Origin: Acridotheres tristis
Lineage: Eukaryota; Chordata; Aves; Passeriformes; Sturnidae
Assembly (NCBI GenBank): GCA_037013685.1
Contig: CM072919.1
Span: 31,785,435-31,849,434, forward strand
Direction of reading: 5' to 3'
Length of the DNA: 64,000 nucleotides
Positions 24,043 through 36,947 of this stretch are shown here, piece by piece; the stretch's first letter is position 1, and each line of letters opens with the position of its first letter. Made by a program: the position numbers and the translations under genes. The notes under the pieces are model-generated. The model had not been told where the DNA came from. It did not search any database and was given only the letters and a program-made list of their open reading frames with translations.

Positions 24043-27000
24043 CAATTTCCTCGGCAACACAATGTAAGCCAGCAAAAGTTTATCCTGATGACTTAGCAGG
24101 AATCGTAATGAGACATAGAAACTTCAGTAATCCCAATGAGGACTTCATATTTTATCTCTGAGGGAAGTAAAATGAAAGTCAACAACATTGGTAGGACATT
24201 TGCTACCCCACCCACAAAGTTTGCAAGATAAAGAAAACTGTCATAATAGTTGTCAGCATCACTCAGTATTTCCTGCTGTTTATGGTAAGACATAAGCTGT
24301 AAAGTAGTTCTTTCTCCTAGTTTTGTTATGAAGAAATGGTGGAACAGCAGTGGAAACCTGGCAAACTCCCTGGTATGAAAATACCCGGAAATTATGGCAT
24401 TCCATGTGATGACCCTGATTTATTTAAATTTAAAATTTTATGTGCAAAGTGCCTATATTTTTTCCTATTTTCCTTCTTAAATTCAATTATTTGACTGCTT
24501 TAATATTCACTCTTCTATTATCACCTGCACATAAATTGGAAGAATACATTGATTCAGAGAATTTTCTGATTCAACATTCTGTCTTGATGACTTTCTCATT
24601 CAAGCAGGTTGAAGCCTGAAAAGAAGCCTGATCCCATGAAGTAAGCACACAGCAGCCAGTGCAAGCTGGTTTGGTGCTTTGAACCTTAAACGTCACGGCT
24701 TGTCATGAGCAAAAATCTTTTGTCGTGTCCTTTGTCTAAACAACAAAGTGAAACAAATTCTAATTGTGGTATTATCACTGTCAAATGGAATTCCTGTACT
24801 CCATCCAAAGTATGCGTGGTATATTCTGAAGCTGGATTATGATGAAATTATGCAGGTTTTCTGGCAGGTGTGGAGTAGGCAGATCATTCCTAGATGCTTA
24901 TAGATGCTCAGAAAACAGATGTTTTTCCACACACCAGCTGTGTTGACATATTTCAGTCACCTTGAATGCTGGTATCTCTTTAAGTGTCACTTACAATATC
25001 TACCAGTAGATACTTGATCCAGGAGTATTTCTGATCACTTTCTGAGAGAGCTGCATGAAAAAAACATATTTTAGCTATCCTGAATATATGAAATAAGCCT
25101 TAAATTTTTTTCAGGCTGTGAATCCTAGTGGAATTTCAGCACTAAATGCTGACTCAAGTAGCTAATTTAGCAGCAGATTAGCTTTCTGCATGCAGATGTT
25201 CCCATTAACATCTGCAGGCTTGATTGCAGGTTTACATTTAAACAAATATGAGCACTTTTATGCATCAGAGACCAATAAGCATTATTTATGTCTGAAACTT
25301 TGCAATTAGTAGTAGCTATTATTTCAGTGCATTCTTGCTGCCCCACAGGTATAACCTGGAAAGATATATGAATGTTGATGTATTTCTAAAATATTCCATG
25401 AATTTGCGGCTATGACACACTTTCCTCTCTCTGTAAACTAAATTTGATAGCCTGTTGAAAATTACAATATAAAAAGTAATTTATTAAAAAATTATTATTA
25501 TTAAATATTTTAGCATTTCAAAGACAAAGAGAGGAAAAGAATGAGTCATGATAATATATGAAATATCAAATTTTGTTTTAATTTTATCAAAATAAGAGTA
25601 ATGACATGTACTTTTTCAAATGCAGCTTCTACATATGTAGCTTCTGTGAGCAGATGCACATAAATCTTTATCCTAGCTTCCTTTTAAGCTCCTCTGAAAC
25701 AGAGTTAAGAAATCTGAGATTGGTAAACAAACTTGGAAGGTAGATGGCTTCTGTGCTAGTACTGAAAATGCATATATATTTTTTTAAAGAATTGAAATAA
25801 CCTTCATTATTTTGCATATAAATTACCTCCAGTTTCCATCAACACTAATCACTGGAATCCTTTGAATCCTGCAGACCATATTTGAAGTACAGCCTGGACT
25901 CAGACTACTTTACCACAATTTTTGTCTCTCACTTTTTCCACAGAAGAAGCTGAATTACACTTCTAAGTCACATATAGAAGCAGAGATTATAGCAAGAGAA
26001 GTTAAAATACTCGACCAAAACCAACCAAACAAACAAAACCCTACCAAAAGTGCAAAAAAGTATTGCAAGAATCTCCTGGATTTAAGATATCTAAAACAGG
26101 TGGCCTAAAGTTTCCAATTCTTCAAGTGTCTTTTGCCAATTAAAGGTCAACTTTTCATATTCCAGCCTCTCTGTATCAGCAAAATTGATGCAAAAATCTG
26201 TGAAATGTTTGCTATGTTCGTATATACTTTCTAAGTAACACTGATTAATGTATTTTTGCTTCTTCATTTTCTTTTCCATGTGTCTTTTCCTGTGCTTAGG
26301 TATGTCTGTTGACTTGTGTCTCCTTCCACTGTTACCATCTTTTTATAATATTCTTGGGACAATCCTAATTTGTAATCCTGCTAGAGCAGGACTTAATCAG
26401 CACTATAAAAGAGGGAGCTGATTTCATGCAGGCAAGCAGCCTTTTGAAGTCTACAATTTTAGGTCACTCTTTTCAGCGTACTTTACGCTTAAGAGTCTAG
26501 AAGTTGTTCTTACCTTTAGTGCCACAGAAAATTAGGCATACAATGTGTTAATCACAGTGTATTTGTTTTGGACTCGCTTTTTTCCACAGAATTGCATAAA
26601 TCACGTATTTGCTACACTTATCATCTGTAATAGACTGAAATATTACTGCAAATATGCTTCTTCTCTTTAAAAAAAATAACAGCAGAAATCTTAAGAAATG
26701 ATTTTTTTTCCAGTAGATTTCCGAATTCAGTAGAATTTACTATTTATGATTTACTTTAAAACAGCAATGAAAATTCATTTCTACATCTGGTCACAAGAAA
26801 AGAAAGCACAAACGGATCTAGTTTGTTGCTAAGATTCAGTCCACAGTCTTTTTGAAACTATTTGCCATTTAACTCATTGTCTCATATAATACAGCCTCTA
26901 TAACAAAGAGTATTAGAATATTTTCAGTATAAGAGAGCTAAAATATCTGCTGGCAAAGGTTGAAATGGTGGTGTTTTGTTACTCTTTGTGTCTGACTTGA

Positions 27001-27087
27001 GAAGTCTTCTATGGAATAAACAAATAGGAATATCCAGTCACAGTCATAGTTCATGATGGCAATGTCCTGAATAAAAACCTTTCTTTT
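24043..27087. other. AT-rich non-coding DNA
   Basis: No repeat family or exon recognised in 3 kb. Short frames (24093-24293 minus, 26091-26279 minus) show no known motif. Confidence 0.5.
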
Positions 27088-27365
27088 TATGGCAAGATCA
27101 CCCACCTAGTCGACCAAGGGAAGCCAGTAGATGGGATGTTTTTTGACTTTAGCAAATATTTTTGCACTCTTTTCCACAGTATCCTTCTGGATAAAATGTC
27201 CATCACTCAGCTGGACACATCCATGCTACATTGGGTCAGCAATTGGCTGATGGGTCAGGCTCCAAGAGGTACAGTAAACTGAGCTGCATCAGCCTGGTGG
27301 TCAGTCACCAATGAGGTGCTCCAGGGATAAATTTCAGAACCACTGCTTTTTAACTCTATTATAAA
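27088..27365 (+). pseudogene. CR1 LINE ORF2 reverse transcriptase fragment
   Basis: The DNA still suggests the CR1 reverse transcriptase block with the pattern F-D-F-S-K-A-F (here GACTTTAGCAAATATTTTTG), followed by the CAC-AG-AT-CTT-CTGGATAAAATG region and by CTACATTGGGTCAGCAATTG and GGTGCTCCAGGGAT blocks. Unlike the other CR1 pieces in the window this comes from the coding part and not from the 3' end. It has decayed (frameshifts and substitutions), with no long frame remaining. Confidence 0.75.
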
Positions 27366-29644
27366 TGCTGTGGAAGCAGAAGTTCCCTCCAACCAATTCT
27401 ATTGTAAAGTCTCAACTACAGAAACCATATGCTCTCAAATGAAATGAGAGACCATTCCTGTTAAGTATAAACAACCACCTTCACATGTGTTTAGTCCAAC
27501 TTCAGTTAGGCTACCTTTAGCCTAAAGGTAGTCAACCATGATAGAAAGAATGGCAGAATGCATTAGTTCAAGGGAATCTCCCAGGAAGTAGGAATTTACA
27601 CTAGAGGTGTTTGGATGTGTCAGATATTGAAGTTTTGACAATGTAATGGCAGACAGAAAGCAAGTGCTGGTTTTATTTCTGTGGTCATTGTTAGTGCGCA
27701 GCAGAAACATATCTAGAATGTCCATCTACACTAAGCATCCATCTACACATTAATTTAAATGATGTCTTTGGAAACACAGTGGCTTCTCTAGCCAATATGA
27801 TTTATTAAAAACACACATGAATCTAGAGTGTGCCAAAAATATATTGACACAGGGATAGCATATCAAACTGTAAGCCATATTGACCTTCTATCTCTATTAA
27901 AGCTGATATTATTTGATTCAATTGAGATAATAAAAGTCTAATATGGAAAATAATTGCTAGTGATACCATGAGTACCCTTGCTACCAACCCCTTTACTCTC
28001 TTACCAGACCACACTGCAATGGGATTTAAATGGATTTCCAGCCAGAGGACGTATCTAAATATAGGCTGTAGGTAATTCATGACCTTGCCCACTTCCCAAC
28101 ACCACTTTGTGCTGATAATAAAGGGTGGTGATATAACTAGAGGTGTTTGTAACTGCAAACTTAGTATAACGTGATGGATTTAATTTATGATAAAATGGTG
28201 GTCCACTGTGATCAGACATATTTAGATTCCTAAATAATATGCCTTAGGCATTTCCAGAACCTTAAATTCTAATGTAACTTTTTCAATCTGATGTCAGATT
28301 AAGATTATTCTTGCCAAAATGAAGGTACACATTTCTTGACTAGAAATACACTGAATTACATTTTAATTATGTAGAATGAAACAAAAATTAAATAAATAAA
28401 AGTAATCCAGTGTAAACTCTTCCATTTTACTCTCTCTGGATAATATTCAACATAAATTTGCATTGTTTTTCAGTTTGCTTAGAATTTTGTTGTTGTTGTT
28501 GAAGGCAGGAAAAGAAATTGCAAATAAAGAAGGTATAAATTTGGGGTTGGGCCAATGTAACTATATGTGCTTATGTAATGATACATAATATTCAAAAGTA
28601 GCATGTTAACAATAAAAACAATGAAAATGGAACAAGAAAATGAAAGCAAAATGGAAAGGAGAAAAGCATCTAAAAAAGCAAAATAGCCTCAAAATAAAAT
28701 AGATTTTTTTTAGCATAATTCATAGGTGCCTCAATAAACACAATTTCTGGAAATTTGAAGGGAAAATAGCATCATTTCTGAACCATTTCCAATCAAGCTA
28801 AATTTTTTTAAATTAATTCTTACATTATTAAAAAAAAATCTGTTTTAAAACTTTTTGGCAAATTTATACATGGGTTATTTGCTATGTTCTGATAATAAGA
28901 ACTGACTTTTTAATGATTTGAGAAAATAAAAGTATATTATATAGCTTTTTAAGGTGTCCTTTAACATTAAAATCATTACCTGAATTGAGGTTTAGTCCAG
29001 TATATAACTAATTATTAAAACATGAAAACGGCATTTTTCTATAAATAATATAGATCAAATTAAGTGGTAAGAGATGCATCCCCATTTCTGACTGTTTAAA
29101 AAAATGATGTAGTTTTAAAGTTCTCCGTTTTGATTTTTCAGCTGTACTACAACCACAAATGTAAAATTCAGAATTAGCTAAATGAAAAAATATGACATCT
29201 GCCTTGTTTTTGAAGCCAGTATTATGTCATCTTTCTATATATGTTATATTAACAAACTTCTAAAGTGGTTTAACAATACAAACGACCAAATATGGGTATA
29301 TCTATATGTATGTGTCATTTTGATCATAAAGTAAGGTAGAAAGCTATTCAGTAATATTCCTTCATGTTGTGAAATTATCAAATAGAATATTTTACATTTA
29401 TTTTCTATATAATGTTTTGGTGATTAAGGAAAATGGCATTGTCTACAGGAATATATTTGTGATACTTCAGTGTTTCAACAGTCCAAGAAAATACTAATTT
29501 GCAAAGCCTGCAAGAGGAAATTGTAGTCTGTGATTAAAAAGGCAAATGATTGCCCATTTTTTGTCCAAATAAAACTCATTTATTGTTCCAATAAAATTAA
29601 TATTGAACTTGGTGATAAAGAGAAATTTGATATCTCTTTCTTCC
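27366..29644. other. AT-rich non-coding DNA
   Basis: No family recognised. It holds the inverted repeat at 27511-27531. The 111-residue minus frame at 27823-28158 has no recognisable domain. Confidence 0.5.
27511..27531. repeat. short perfect inverted repeat
   Basis: Arms CTACCTTTAG (27511-27520) and CTAAAGGTAG (27522-27531) are exact reverse complements around a single C. Confidence 0.9.
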
Positions 29645-29728
29645 TTGCCTGGCAAGGCTGTGAAACTCATGCACCTGAAGGTCTTCAAAACCTGTGTGGA
29701 CAAGATCTTAAGCAAGCTGATCTAATTT
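29645..29728 (+). mobile_element. short CR1-like fragment
   Basis: GGCAAGGCTGTGAAACTCAT, GAAGGTCTTCAAAACCTGTG and AAGCAAGCTGATCTAATTTG resemble the CR1 3' stretch that normally reads as final-helix text before the terminal octamers. It is short and diverged. Confidence 0.5.
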
Positions 29729-30244
29729 GAAATTTTTACAAAATATATCGAAATAATTACATCCCGAGATCTCCTCAGCATAAATTTCTCTGTGAAAGTA
29801 TCATCATCTTTTCTCTGCTTTCTTTGTCCATCCCTGACAGACATCTACACAGCACTGGCAAATTCTGCCACAATTAAACCAGTAAATAAATGCATTAGTT
29901 TTTTTCCCTATAATAATATGTAGAAAATATGGCTTACTGGATAATGTAATTCAGAAAATAATGGAATACAGCTGAGAGAAGGTATAAAAGATAATCCAGA
30001 AACAGTCTCTAGATTCCTATGAAGGCCAAAATTTACTTATTTTTGAAATTCTATTTGGATGTAAATCAGTATCTTTGAAATATTGGAACGGTGTAGATTT
30101 AAGATGATGGCTATATTTATAAAGTGAAAAAGGAAAGATATGTTTCATGTCTCTGAATGTGCTACTATCTCCTTCAAAAATATAATGAAAGAAAAATAAT
30201 GTTATCTACCCTATTGATATATTGCACACAGGGATGGAGATTAT
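29729..30244. other. AT-rich non-coding DNA
   Basis: Nothing recognised. Confidence 0.5.
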
Positions 30245-30910
30245 GCTTTCACAAAATCACATAAACAGAGTTTGGTGACACCTCTTGACATTATTTAGTC
30301 CAAATCTGCTCAAAGCATAATTGTCTGGAGCAAGTTTCTCAGTAGGGTATTCTGCCAAGTTTTGCATATCTCCAGGGATGGAGACAACACAACTTCCCAG
30401 GGAAATTGTTTTCAGTCTCCAAAGACCCTCACAGTAGAAAGTTGTTTTTTCTGTTTTTTTTTTCGTTTAGACATTAAAACTTTATGAGTTTTTAGGTGTG
30501 CCTATTTCCACTTGTCCCATCAATGCACACCACTCTGGGAGTGTGATTTGCCCTTCAGTTCTTCCATCAGGTATTTATACTCAGATAAGATGCTGCTGAT
30601 ATTTCTCTTCTACAGGATGAACATTTGTACGACTCAGTTTCTTCTTATTTGAGAAATGCTCCAGCACTTTCATTGTCTTTGTGGTCTTCCATTGGACTCA
30701 CTCCAATAAATCCACATTTTTCTTTTACTGGGAAGTCCAGAGCTGGACTCAGGACTTAGCAGAGAGAAAGACTCACCTCCCTCAACCTGCTGGCAAATCT
30801 CTTCCCAATGGTCTATGTAGCTCCTTCACACTTCTTTGCTGCAAAGTGTGGCTCAAGACCAACTTGTCCACCAGTAGGATGTCTTCTGTACTGATGCACA
30901 GGGTTATTTC
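30245..30910 (-). mobile_element. long CR1 LINE 3' fragment, diverged
   Basis: Inverted CR1 landmarks occur in order: AAATCACATAAACAGAGTTT-like terminal region, CTCCAGGGATGGAGACAACA (near 30371), TTCCACTTGTCCCATCAATG (near 30507), TCCATTGGACTCACTCCAA (near 30690), GGAAGTCCAGAGCTGGACTC (near 30731) and CTCCCTCAACCTGCTGG (near 30777). About 650 bp, the longest continuous CR1 copy on the minus strand here. The 78-residue plus frame at 30681-30917 is antisense to it. Confidence 0.8.
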
Positions 30911-33619
30911 TCCCTAGATGCAGTACTTTTAATGTCCTTGTATTGGACTTTTTTCTTTGTTTGAATTTATAATTTTGTCTTTATAAATAATTTCTTCTTC
31001 CTTTGTATGACTATGTAGTGCCATCTTCTTCATTTGAAGAATGAATATGTCTAATTTTGGGAATGAATGACTTCTAAAAATTTAATGTTTGGGTATACTC
31101 TTTTGTGAAGTATTTTAGAACCATCTTTTAGATGTGGGAAATCATGCATGTACAAAATAATGAGAATTTATAAAGTGGAAACCCTGTAATTTAAAATCTA
31201 TCATTTGGTCTGTGTTCATCACATCATAATTTCAGTATTTTATGAAATGGTTGTTTATTCTCTAAGGAATGCTTAGAAGTGGTTTAGTGCTGGGAAATGC
31301 CACCAAAGTTAGTGAAATGGTAGAAGCTTCAATACATAAATGTTACAAATTTGCACTGAAGTCATAGAAACACAATACTTGCACCCAAAGCTCTGGATGA
31401 TGGCTTTTGTGGGTGTTTTGTTTTGCTTTGTTCTTGTTTTTTTGCTTTCTTTTCCAATTAGGATAACAAAATTAAAAATACCCTGTAGTTTATATTTAAG
31501 GATTTTCTAAGGGAATAGTTTATAGTTTTGAGAAGAAAGTTTAGTCTTTATCACTTTCCAGAGTAAACTTTGTTACATCTAGGGTTTTTCTCTTTCTTTT
31601 TTTTTTTTTAATTTTATGATGAAGTTTTTAACATATATTCTTCATTTTAAAATCCAGCTCAGAGACAATTTTTGTAGACTCCTTTTCATTATCAGACCAC
31701 TGGAGGCAGGAAGGGACTTAGTTCTCAAAGGAAAGAATAAAGACTGAGAATTTTGTTGCCTTCCATAAATAATTTCAGTAAATCAAGTAATGCTTTCTCT
31801 ATTTGAATTTTTCCCAGGAGGAGTAGACTTTTTTCCCACTAGATGGTTGTTTTAGATAAGAGAAAGTTTGCACTACTGGGCATGTAAAGAAGTCGAATCT
31901 TGGAAAGTGGACAAAACCCAAAATTTACAACTGCAACTACCAGTTGATGAAGGCTTAAAAATATTTGGGGTGTGAGAATAGTGGCACAGAGAGCCGATCA
32001 AATTCCAAACCTCTATCCAAAAAAGCAGATGTCCTATGCTGAACTCTGTAGCAATGGCTACTGTTAGAGTTCAGGCCAGTGTGGTTTTGTGAGTGTGCAT
32101 TCTTGATGTCATTTCCTGTATCTTCACTGCAGTGAAGTAATTCCAGAAGCAGGGATTTCTCTTGTATCTTAGAGTGTTAATTCCAAAAAATAAGTTAACT
32201 CATAAAGAACTCTTTGTGTATGACTTCTGTTTTTTCTCAAGAAGGCTGCAAGAAGACTTTTGATAGATGGTTGAATTTCATTTCCTCTCGTAAGACCATT
32301 AAAAATGTTAATGTAAACTTTTTCAGATGTCTAAGAGACTAAGTCTGGAAAAGTGAGAGGATGATATAGAGGTGAGAGAGAGGAGGGAAAGGTTAAACTT
32401 CTTTGTGAAATGCCAAGTTGTTAGCAGTATGCTTTTGCTCACAGATATAATGTACAATCTGGCACTTGACTTGTGTGGAATAGGAACAGAAGGACAAAGG
32501 ACTCTGGGTATATGTTTGTGCTTATCTGTAAGAGAGTATCTTTTCTTGCTCTACAGAGCCTTCAAGATGTAACAGATGCAACCAAGCAAACTATAGAACT
32601 GATTTTCTTAATGCATTCTGCTGCCCTCTTCCCCATCTCCTTTTTTTTTAGAAATACATATTTTGAGTAGTGAAACAGTGTGGACTTTTAATGAAAGTAT
32701 AACTTAGCTGAAACCTGTAGAAAAAAAATGTAACCAGCAACCCATCACGGATGCTACATTGTGTTATAATAAAACCATTTAAGGAAGGATTTAGCTGAGA
32801 GATTGCCTTACTGGTGATTATGTCAATGTGCATTATTTGACTTTGTATTCCACTAATATCAAGCAGTTTGCTACTTTGGAACTACCAGAAAGAGACATTG
32901 CATTTGACCGGAAGCTTTTTCATTCCTCTCTCCTTTCCTCCTTCCTTCCTTTCAAATGACACATTCTGCTGAGGCACAAAAGAGAATTTTTGCAGTGTTG
33001 TGCAGTGTTAACTCTGAGCTAATAGGATATGCACCTGGACTGCTTTTCTCTGTCACAGCAAGTGCATTGGTGAAGGAGATCTGGTAGTGGTATCCTCCAA
33101 TTATACCTGCTGAAGTAGAAACTAGAGTACATACTGCTGAAATAGCCATAGGTCAAACTCATCTTCACAAGAACCTTGTAACAGCCCCTTGTCTTTAAGT
33201 TTTGTTTCATTTTTTTCCCCTTTGAGAAGACAGTCAACAGAACACAGTGATTCTACAGAATGGGTTTTATGAAGAATATTGTGTAATATACAAGCATGCA
33301 ATATCCAAGCTATTTTTTGTTTCAGAAAAGTAACTTAGGAGGTAGAATTTAAAAACTTCTATTAATTGTTATTGAAGTATCAAATAAAGAAAAAAGTAGA
33401 CAGCTGATAATTTTCAACTTATTTTTTCGTATCCATTCTACCTTTGATGCACCACATTTCAAAACCGTAATGCTGTGACAAGGACCACAAACACATTTAC
33501 TGGCATGAAACATGCAAAGGACAACTACAACAGCAGTAATAGGCACAACTCAAATATACGGAAGAACATCACACAAAACTGAATGGTGAGGAAGATTGTA
33601 AGACTATTACATCTATATT
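30911..33619. other. AT-rich non-coding DNA
   Basis: No family or exon recognised; short frames only. Confidence 0.5.
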
Positions 33620-33860
33620 GGTTTGACTATGTTGTTTAGGTCTTCTTTTCATTTAGATTTCAGAATCTCCAAGGAAAGGGATGCCACAGCCTCCACAGAT
33701 ATCTGTTCTACTGTTTGAAAACTCTTATAAATGTCAAATAAAGAAAATTTATTTATCTTCCTTATGCTTCCTCATTCCTCAGTAACAGAAGGATCTCACT
33801 TTTTTAAGGTTGAAGAAAGCCAGATCTCTCATCCACATGCTCCAGCTTTGGCCATCATGG
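33620..33860 (-). mobile_element. possible old CR1 fragment
   Basis: AATCTCCAAGGAAAGGGATG, then GCCACAGCCTCCACAGATAT and a CTGTTCTACTGTTTG block, resemble the inverted CR1 text CTCCAGGGATGGGGCCTCCA plus following sequence. Similarity is faint and could be chance. Confidence 0.4.
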
Positions 33861-34822
33861 TGAACTAACTCCACCAAAATGTCTTTCATGTCTTGTTTTG
33901 TTTGTGTAAGTGAATAATTATTTTTATAAACAGGTACTTTTCTTAGGTACAGTATTTTGAAAGTTAATTATTGAATGTTAAACTCGAAGAAATTCTGCTC
34001 TCTCAAGTTTCAGGAAATGAGTCTGCATTAGAAAGGTTTATATGCCCCATAGGGTGCTATTAGGTTAGACTCTGACAGGTCTCAACTGATTTCTCCCAAA
34101 GTCTGTTAAACTGTCTCATGCTTGTGCTGATTTTAGAAATAATGCCAGTTTTAAGTCACCTTAAATGTGGGGCTTTCTTTCCATTCTGTAATTGGGTTAT
34201 ACATGATGTGAAAGAAATGTATTCATTGTGTATTGTGTTCTCTGTTAGAGTACATATTTCTTTTTTATTACTTTGTTTATCAATTAAAGAACATTAAGTT
34301 TCCCCTCACTTTGGTTTTAGTTATGAGGATTTTATCCTTGCCCATCTACATGCATATCAATGTACAGAGGTTCAGCATGATAAGTATTGGTTGTCATGAT
34401 TACCTCTGAATTATGTTTCTGTCATAAATATATAGACAATGGAAGGATAAGAAATAAATATAATATCTTTGGTGAAGAGTAACTGGCAAGGTTTCCAGTG
34501 AAAAATAGGGAAACAATGCCTGTGTTTCATTCTGTCCTTACTCTGCTGCAACCCAATGTATTTGGAGGAAAAGATTTTGCAGTCTCTCTAAGCTACTTGT
34601 GTTCCTCCTGAAGTAATTAACTACTGCTGTCAGATTTGAGTTCCCAGAAGGGCTGGTGCAGTGGTATTTTATTAATGATATTCTGCAGTAAAATGTGTAA
34701 TGAATTGTGCTGTTTCATTACCCAGAAAATCCTCTTGGTTGCTAGGGGTGCATATTTCTCTAGTAAGCTTATACTGAGGGTAGCTACTTCATTAAATGTC
34801 CCTCTGTAAGTGATGTGAATAC
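33861..34822. other. AT-rich non-coding DNA
   Basis: Nothing recognised. Confidence 0.5.
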
Positions 34823-35127
<305 letters not shown>

Positions 35128-36665
35128 TAATTTATAAATGTAAATATACCTTTTTTTAGTTGCTTATAGATCTTGGATTAGTAAACATTCATCTTATGTA
35201 TACCATAATCAGGCACTGAACTTTGTGTAAATGTATGTGTGCATAAATATGTAGTGTATATAAAGTGTACCAACTTTATATCAAGTTGGTCCTTTTTTCA
35301 GTTACTTAATATTTCTCTTCCAACGGGAATTCAGGTTCCTCAACTTCTTCTTCCTTACTATTCCAAACTTCACCATATCAAGCCTCTTTATTCTAGAAAG
35401 AAGTGGTAGGTTTTACTTCTCTCCATTACTTGGATCCAGTAGGAAATACAAAGTGAAGAAGAAAGAGTGATGCCTACTCCATTGAGAAATCTGACGGGTA
35501 AAGCTAACCACCAAGTTGTTATTTTCTGTTTCAGTACCCAGTTAATATTTAGTGTGATTAGGTTAAATACGCCATATTTATATATAGCTTGTGACATAAA
35601 GAACATAACACATTTCTGAATCAGAAATCTTTATATGGTCTAGTCACTGAACAATAAATTCCTGTGCTGCTGAGTCCATGTGCTGCGACACTGTTGAAGT
35701 GCCACTGTTCTGAACTAGAGAAGACAAGATTTGGGTAAACAGTGAGGTTCAAATCTCTGAATGTACCAACTTGCTTATTTGCACTGGACTTTTTCAAGAT
35801 GCTATTTGAAAGGTTGCTAGACAATCTCACCCAGGGTACCTTTCCCATGAGGACTGGAGCAGACAATCTTTCAAAGTCCCTGGGTCTGGTCTTTGTCTTT
35901 ATGATTCTTTGACTTGGCTCCAGGTGCTGATTATGTAGATTGGAAGTAAGAGGAAACAAGAATAATTCAGGCATTTGAGAAATATATACAAGAGCATCAA
36001 CACAGGCAGATGCAGACAACCTCAGTTACCATTTTTTCTTCCATTTCAAAAACTCAGTACGTGACATATGAAGAATTCCAGTTTATACACTGCTCTAAAA
36101 ATTACACTGAAAGACCATAGTAACCATGACCTATAGTGTATAAATTCTGATTTACTTATTTACTTATTTACTTTATTTATTACTAATATAAAAGAGGATT
36201 TTGTTATCAATTTGTTATTCCTTCTTCTGTTTGAGTAGTTATGGCTTCTAATTTTCCGTTGAAAACTGGAGAGGTCTCCACACATGCATTTGTATAGAAA
36301 AATTTTCCAGATTATAAATATATATATGTATGATTTAAGTGGATTTTAATAATGTTTTTGGCAAAATTAGTGGAAACTTCTTTTTTTCCAAATCTCCATG
36401 GGCTACTAGGCAGTAAAATAAACTATCATTATTCTTTAAAATTTTCAGATTGCGTTAATTCCTGTGATGATTATTGGGATTTGCCTGTGACATAAATTGA
36501 TTTTTAAAATTTTCCTGAATAATAATTTTAAAAGCTAGTAAGATTATACTATTTGTGGCTTTAAGAATAACTTCAGCTTGCAGATATCAGTATTCTTTGT
36601 AAAAGACATTATGATATAGAATTTCACTTTTTTAATAGATTAAGGAAACATTAAAATATGTTTTT
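35128..36665. other. AT-rich DNA between two long simple repeats
   Basis: No repeat family recognised except a short (TTTACTTA)n at 36151-36185. The 132-residue minus frame at 35621-36019 is one of the longest frames in the window that is not simple repeat or retroviral, but it shows no recognisable domain or exon signal. Confidence 0.45.
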
Positions 36666-36947
36666 AGGAAGGGAGGAAGGGAGGAAGGGAGGGAGGGAGG
36701 GAGGAAGGAAGGAAGGAAGGAAGGAAGGAAGGAAGGAAGGAAGGAAGGAAGGAAGGAAGGAAGGAAGGAAGGAAGGAAGGAAGGAAGGAAGGAAGGAAGG
36801 AAGGAAGGAAGGAAGGAAGGAAGGAAGGAAGGAAGGAAGGAAGGAAGGAAGGAAGGAAGGAAGGAAGGAAGGAAGGAAGGAAGGAAGGAAGGAAGGAAGG
36901 AAGGAAGGAAGGAAGGAAGGAAGGAAGGAAGGAAGGAAGGAAGGAGG
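36666..36947. repeat. all-purine (GGAA)n microsatellite
   Basis: 282 consecutive purines: irregular GGGAGGAA units at 36666-36700, then a perfect GGAA run of about 61 units to 36945. The Arg/Lys/Glu/Gly and Phe/Leu/Pro/Ser frames on the two strands are translated repeat. Confidence 0.98.

Noticed and set aside
35621..36019. 132-residue minus-strand frame as a possible host exon
   Set aside because: No recognised domain, no convincing splice sites; could be chance in a long window.
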